6,667 nt of DNA from JBBSEZ01 sp038239195. Lineage in GTDB: Bacteria; Planctomycetota; Planctomycetia; Gemmatales; Gemmataceae. The position numbers and the translations under genes were made by a program. The stretch spans positions 1 through 6,667 of the forward strand of contig JBBSEZ010000508.1 in the NCBI GenBank assembly GCA_038239195.1. The letters run 5' to 3'. Position 1 is the stretch's first letter. Every line of letters starts with the position of its first letter. Below are positions 5,071-6,667 of this stretch, piece after piece. Under the pieces are notes generated by a model. That model saw only the letters and a program-made list of their open reading frames with translations, made no database searches and was not told the origin of the DNA.

Positions 5071-6563
5071 GATTCCAGTTTCGCCGCCCGGAAGCGCGCC
5101 GCCATCTCGCGGGCGATGCGCTCGCGCATCTTTTTGTCCATCAGCGTGCTGTGGTCCTTGCCGGGAAAGACCTCGACCACCGCGTCGCTGCCGAGCTTCC
5201 GCAGCGACGCCTTCAGCAACTTCGTCGCCCCTTCCAGATAGAAAGTGTCTTCCTCTCCCACGTAAACGTGGACCTTCCCGGCCAACTTGGGGGCCAGGCG
5301 CTTCCAGTCGCGCTCCATCACCAGGCGGACGTCGTACTTCTCCCAGCTCCTCGCCACGGCCGGGTCGATGGCGCCCGTCTTGCGGTCCCACAGGCGCCTG
5401 GGCCGGCCGTCGGCGCCCTTTTCGCTGAAGACGGCCTCGAAGGCGGCGAGCTGTCCGCCGTGGCCCATGACCTCTTCCATGTCGGAGAAGCCCCTGTACC
5501 ACAGCACCGGCTTGCCGCCCTTGCGGGCGATCGGCCGGCGCTTGCCCGCCTTGTCGGCGAACATGTTGGTCCCCGTCCGGTAGAGGTCGATCTTCTGAAA
5601 GTCGCGGAAATCGACCGGGTCGGGCGCCGTGGACCACGTTCCCCCGAAGAAGTCGGGGTAGGTCACCTGCAACCACAGGCTGCTCCAGCCGCCCGAGGAA
5701 TGCCCCGTCACGAAGCGAGCCCCCGGCTTGCCGAGGGCGCGGTAGCGCTTCTCCACGTGCGGGATCAGCTCCTCGATCAGCGCGCGCCCGCACGGCCCGT
5801 TGTTCGCGGAGTCGGCGAAGACGTGGTGCCCGTGCTTGCAGCTCGGGTCGAGCACCACCCACAGCGCCTCCATCCCCGCCACGTCGGTCGGATTGCGCCC
5901 GGCCACCGCGAACGCGCTCAGGTGCGTCCCGCTGAAGCCGGGTATCTCATAGACGATCGGGTAGCGCTTCCGCGGCTCTTTGCTAAACGACGCAGGCAGG
6001 ATCACCCCGGCGCGCAGGCGCGTCGGCCGGCCGTGAAAGGCGGTGAGCAGTTTGCTCTCCACCTCCACCAGCTTGACGCGGTCGGTCTCGGCGACCTTGC
6101 TTGCCTTGTGGGCCTGATCGATCTTCACGCTCACGCGGCCGGAAGTCGGGCCCAGTTCGTGGCGCACGGCCTTGCTGTAGCCGTTGCCGGGGGCGGCGGT
6201 AAAGCTGGCGTGGCCCCGATCGAAGTCCATGACGGCCTGCACGTGGTAGGCGCCCTTGGCGATCTTGTCGAGCGGTGTTGGGAAGGCGAGCGTATTGGAA
6301 CTGTCGAGGACCAGGGCCTCGCCGGGCCTCCAGTTCTCGACGTCGCGCGCGAAGAACGGCTCGGGGCGAAACCAGTTGGGCCCGGCGCGCAGCCCGGAAA
6401 TGGGGGCCTTCGACAGCAGGACGTAGACGCGGCCGGTGAACGGCCTGTCGGACACGCTCTTGTCGAAGGTCAGGTGGAGCGCGAGCCCGCGGGCCGGCGG
6501 CTGGGCGGGGGCCAGGGGCCCCATCGGGAGGAGGAGGAGCGCCCCAAAGATCAAACGAGACAT
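5067..6563 (-). CDS. Secreted alpha/beta-hydrolase, putative esterase
   Basis: Predicted exported hydrolase of 498 residues. The start at 6563 gives MSRLIFGALLLLPMG, a short signal peptide that probably ends near residue 20 (APAQ), and an AAGGA ribosome binding site lies 7 bases upstream. Residues ~25-180 form a beta-rich N-terminal part with no motif I recognise. Residues ~185-490 are a serine-hydrolase domain: YPIVYEIPGF (201-210) looks like the strand before the oxyanion region, GHSSG (287-291) is the GxSxG nucleophile elbow with Ser289, GEED (436-439) offers the acid, probably Asp439, and GKDHSTL (468-474) offers His471. The layout resembles the enterochelin-esterase/esterase D superfamily (PF00756 type); the substrate cannot be told, and carbohydrate-ester or peptide-ester cleavage are guesses. 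It ends in an ATGA overlap with tyrA. An in-frame upstream extension to 6662 was rejected because it lacks a signal peptide and spans the promoter. Confidence 0.85.
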   Translation of the reverse strand: MSRLIFGALLLLPMGPLAPAQPPARGLALHLTFDKSVSDRPFTGRVYVLLSKAPISGLRAGPNWFRPEPFFARDVENWRPGEALVLDSSNTLAFPTPLDKIAKGAYHVQAVMDFDRGHASFTAAPGNGYSKAVRHELGPTSGRVSVKIDQAHKASKVAETDRVKLVEVESKLLTAFHGRPTRLRAGVILPASFSKEPRKRYPIVYEIPGFSGTHLSAFAVAGRNPTDVAGMEALWVVLDPSCKHGHHVFADSANNGPCGRALIEELIPHVEKRYRALGKPGARFVTGHSSGGWSSLWLQVTYPDFFGGTWSTAPDPVDFRDFQKIDLYRTGTNMFADKAGKRRPIARKGGKPVLWYRGFSDMEEVMGHGGQLAAFEAVFSEKGADGRPRRLWDRKTGAIDPAVARSWEKYDVRLVMERDWKRLAPKLAGKVHVYVGEEDTFYLEGATKLLKASLRKLGSDAVVEVFPGKDHSTLMDKKMRERIAREMAARFRAAKLES

Positions 6564-6606
6564 GCGACGTCCTTCAACTCGGAGTTTCGGGGAGGGAGCT
6601 TCCTCG

Positions 6607-6635
6607 ATGCTACGCCCTCGGCGGGCGAGACACAA
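6607..6635 (-). promoter_or_regulatory. Candidate sigma70-type promoter of the esterase-tyrA pair
   Basis: On the minus strand TTGTGT (6635-6630) is followed after 17 bases by TAGCAT (6612-6607). The start codon is 44 bases downstream of the -10 box. The same GTAGCATCG context recurs at 1425-1417 with the same 17-base spacing, which supports both. The -35 match is only partial, so this is a prediction from pattern alone. Confidence 0.4.
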
Positions 6636-6667
6636 GCGTTTGTCGGAGCTTCTGAGGGGCAATTGTA

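Noticed and set aside
4157..5428. Long plus-strand open frame of 423 codons over tyrA and the esterase end
   Set aside because: Antisense to two recognised genes; Ser/Arg/Pro-rich low-complexity translation.
6564..6662. In-frame N-terminal extension of the esterase
   Set aside because: The internal ATG at 6563 has a good ribosome binding site and starts a signal peptide; the extension crosses the promoter-like boxes.
1..6667. CRISPR array, rRNA or tRNA genes
   Set aside because: No regularly spaced direct repeats and no recognisable structural RNA were seen on reading both strands.

Overview
The window is GC-rich and almost every supportable gene lies on the minus strand, so it reads from right to left. 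Gene content and style (an esterase with a signal peptide, a stand-alone LarE, CxxC mini zinc-ribbon and thioredoxin-fold fragments, a small two-helix membrane protein containing ALTGDVY, and a GCCTAAC...TCGCTGCACCTGAC repeat) suggest a planctomycete, perhaps of the Gemmata group. This is a judgement from memory of such genomes, not a search result.

Right part (6635 to 2955): ordinary, well-kept chromosomal genes. A secreted alpha/beta-hydrolase esterase overlaps tyrA (prephenate dehydrogenase) by four bases (ATGA). After a 107-bp gap with its own promoter-like sequence comes larE (sulfur transferase of nickel-pincer cofactor synthesis), which overlaps by ATGA a 97-residue protein of unknown function. 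The two ATGA overlaps imply translational coupling within each pair. No other lar gene and no lactate racemase is in view.

Middle part (2954 to 1690): a decay zone. A mini zinc-ribbon reading frame is cut by an in-frame TAG between its two CxxC knuckles. A redoxin/peroxiredoxin-like gene follows; it has a good ribosome binding site but AGG where the start codon should be, and its thioredoxin fold ends abruptly just before the active-site cysteine. The break is at about 2485. Beyond it lies a serine recombinase with an intact catalytic domain and a cut-short C-terminal half. This looks like a mobile-element insertion or rearrangement breakpoint.

Left part (1689 to 1): two small unknown genes, one N-terminally anchored protein (189 residues) and one two-helix membrane protein (91 residues), separated and preceded by long imperfect hairpins bounded by GTTRRRY / RYYYAAC boxes. 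These look like integron attC sites. The 189-residue gene begins just after a GTTAGGC box and is followed by the complementary GCCTAAC box, as expected for a gene cassette. A sigma70-like promoter (TTGCGG-17-TAGCAT) lies upstream of the first site. No integron integrase (tyrosine recombinase) is in the window, so the best description is a small attC-bearing cassette cluster of the CALIN type next to a truncated serine recombinase. This is the most interesting part of the window. The leftmost 227 bases carry no gene I can support.
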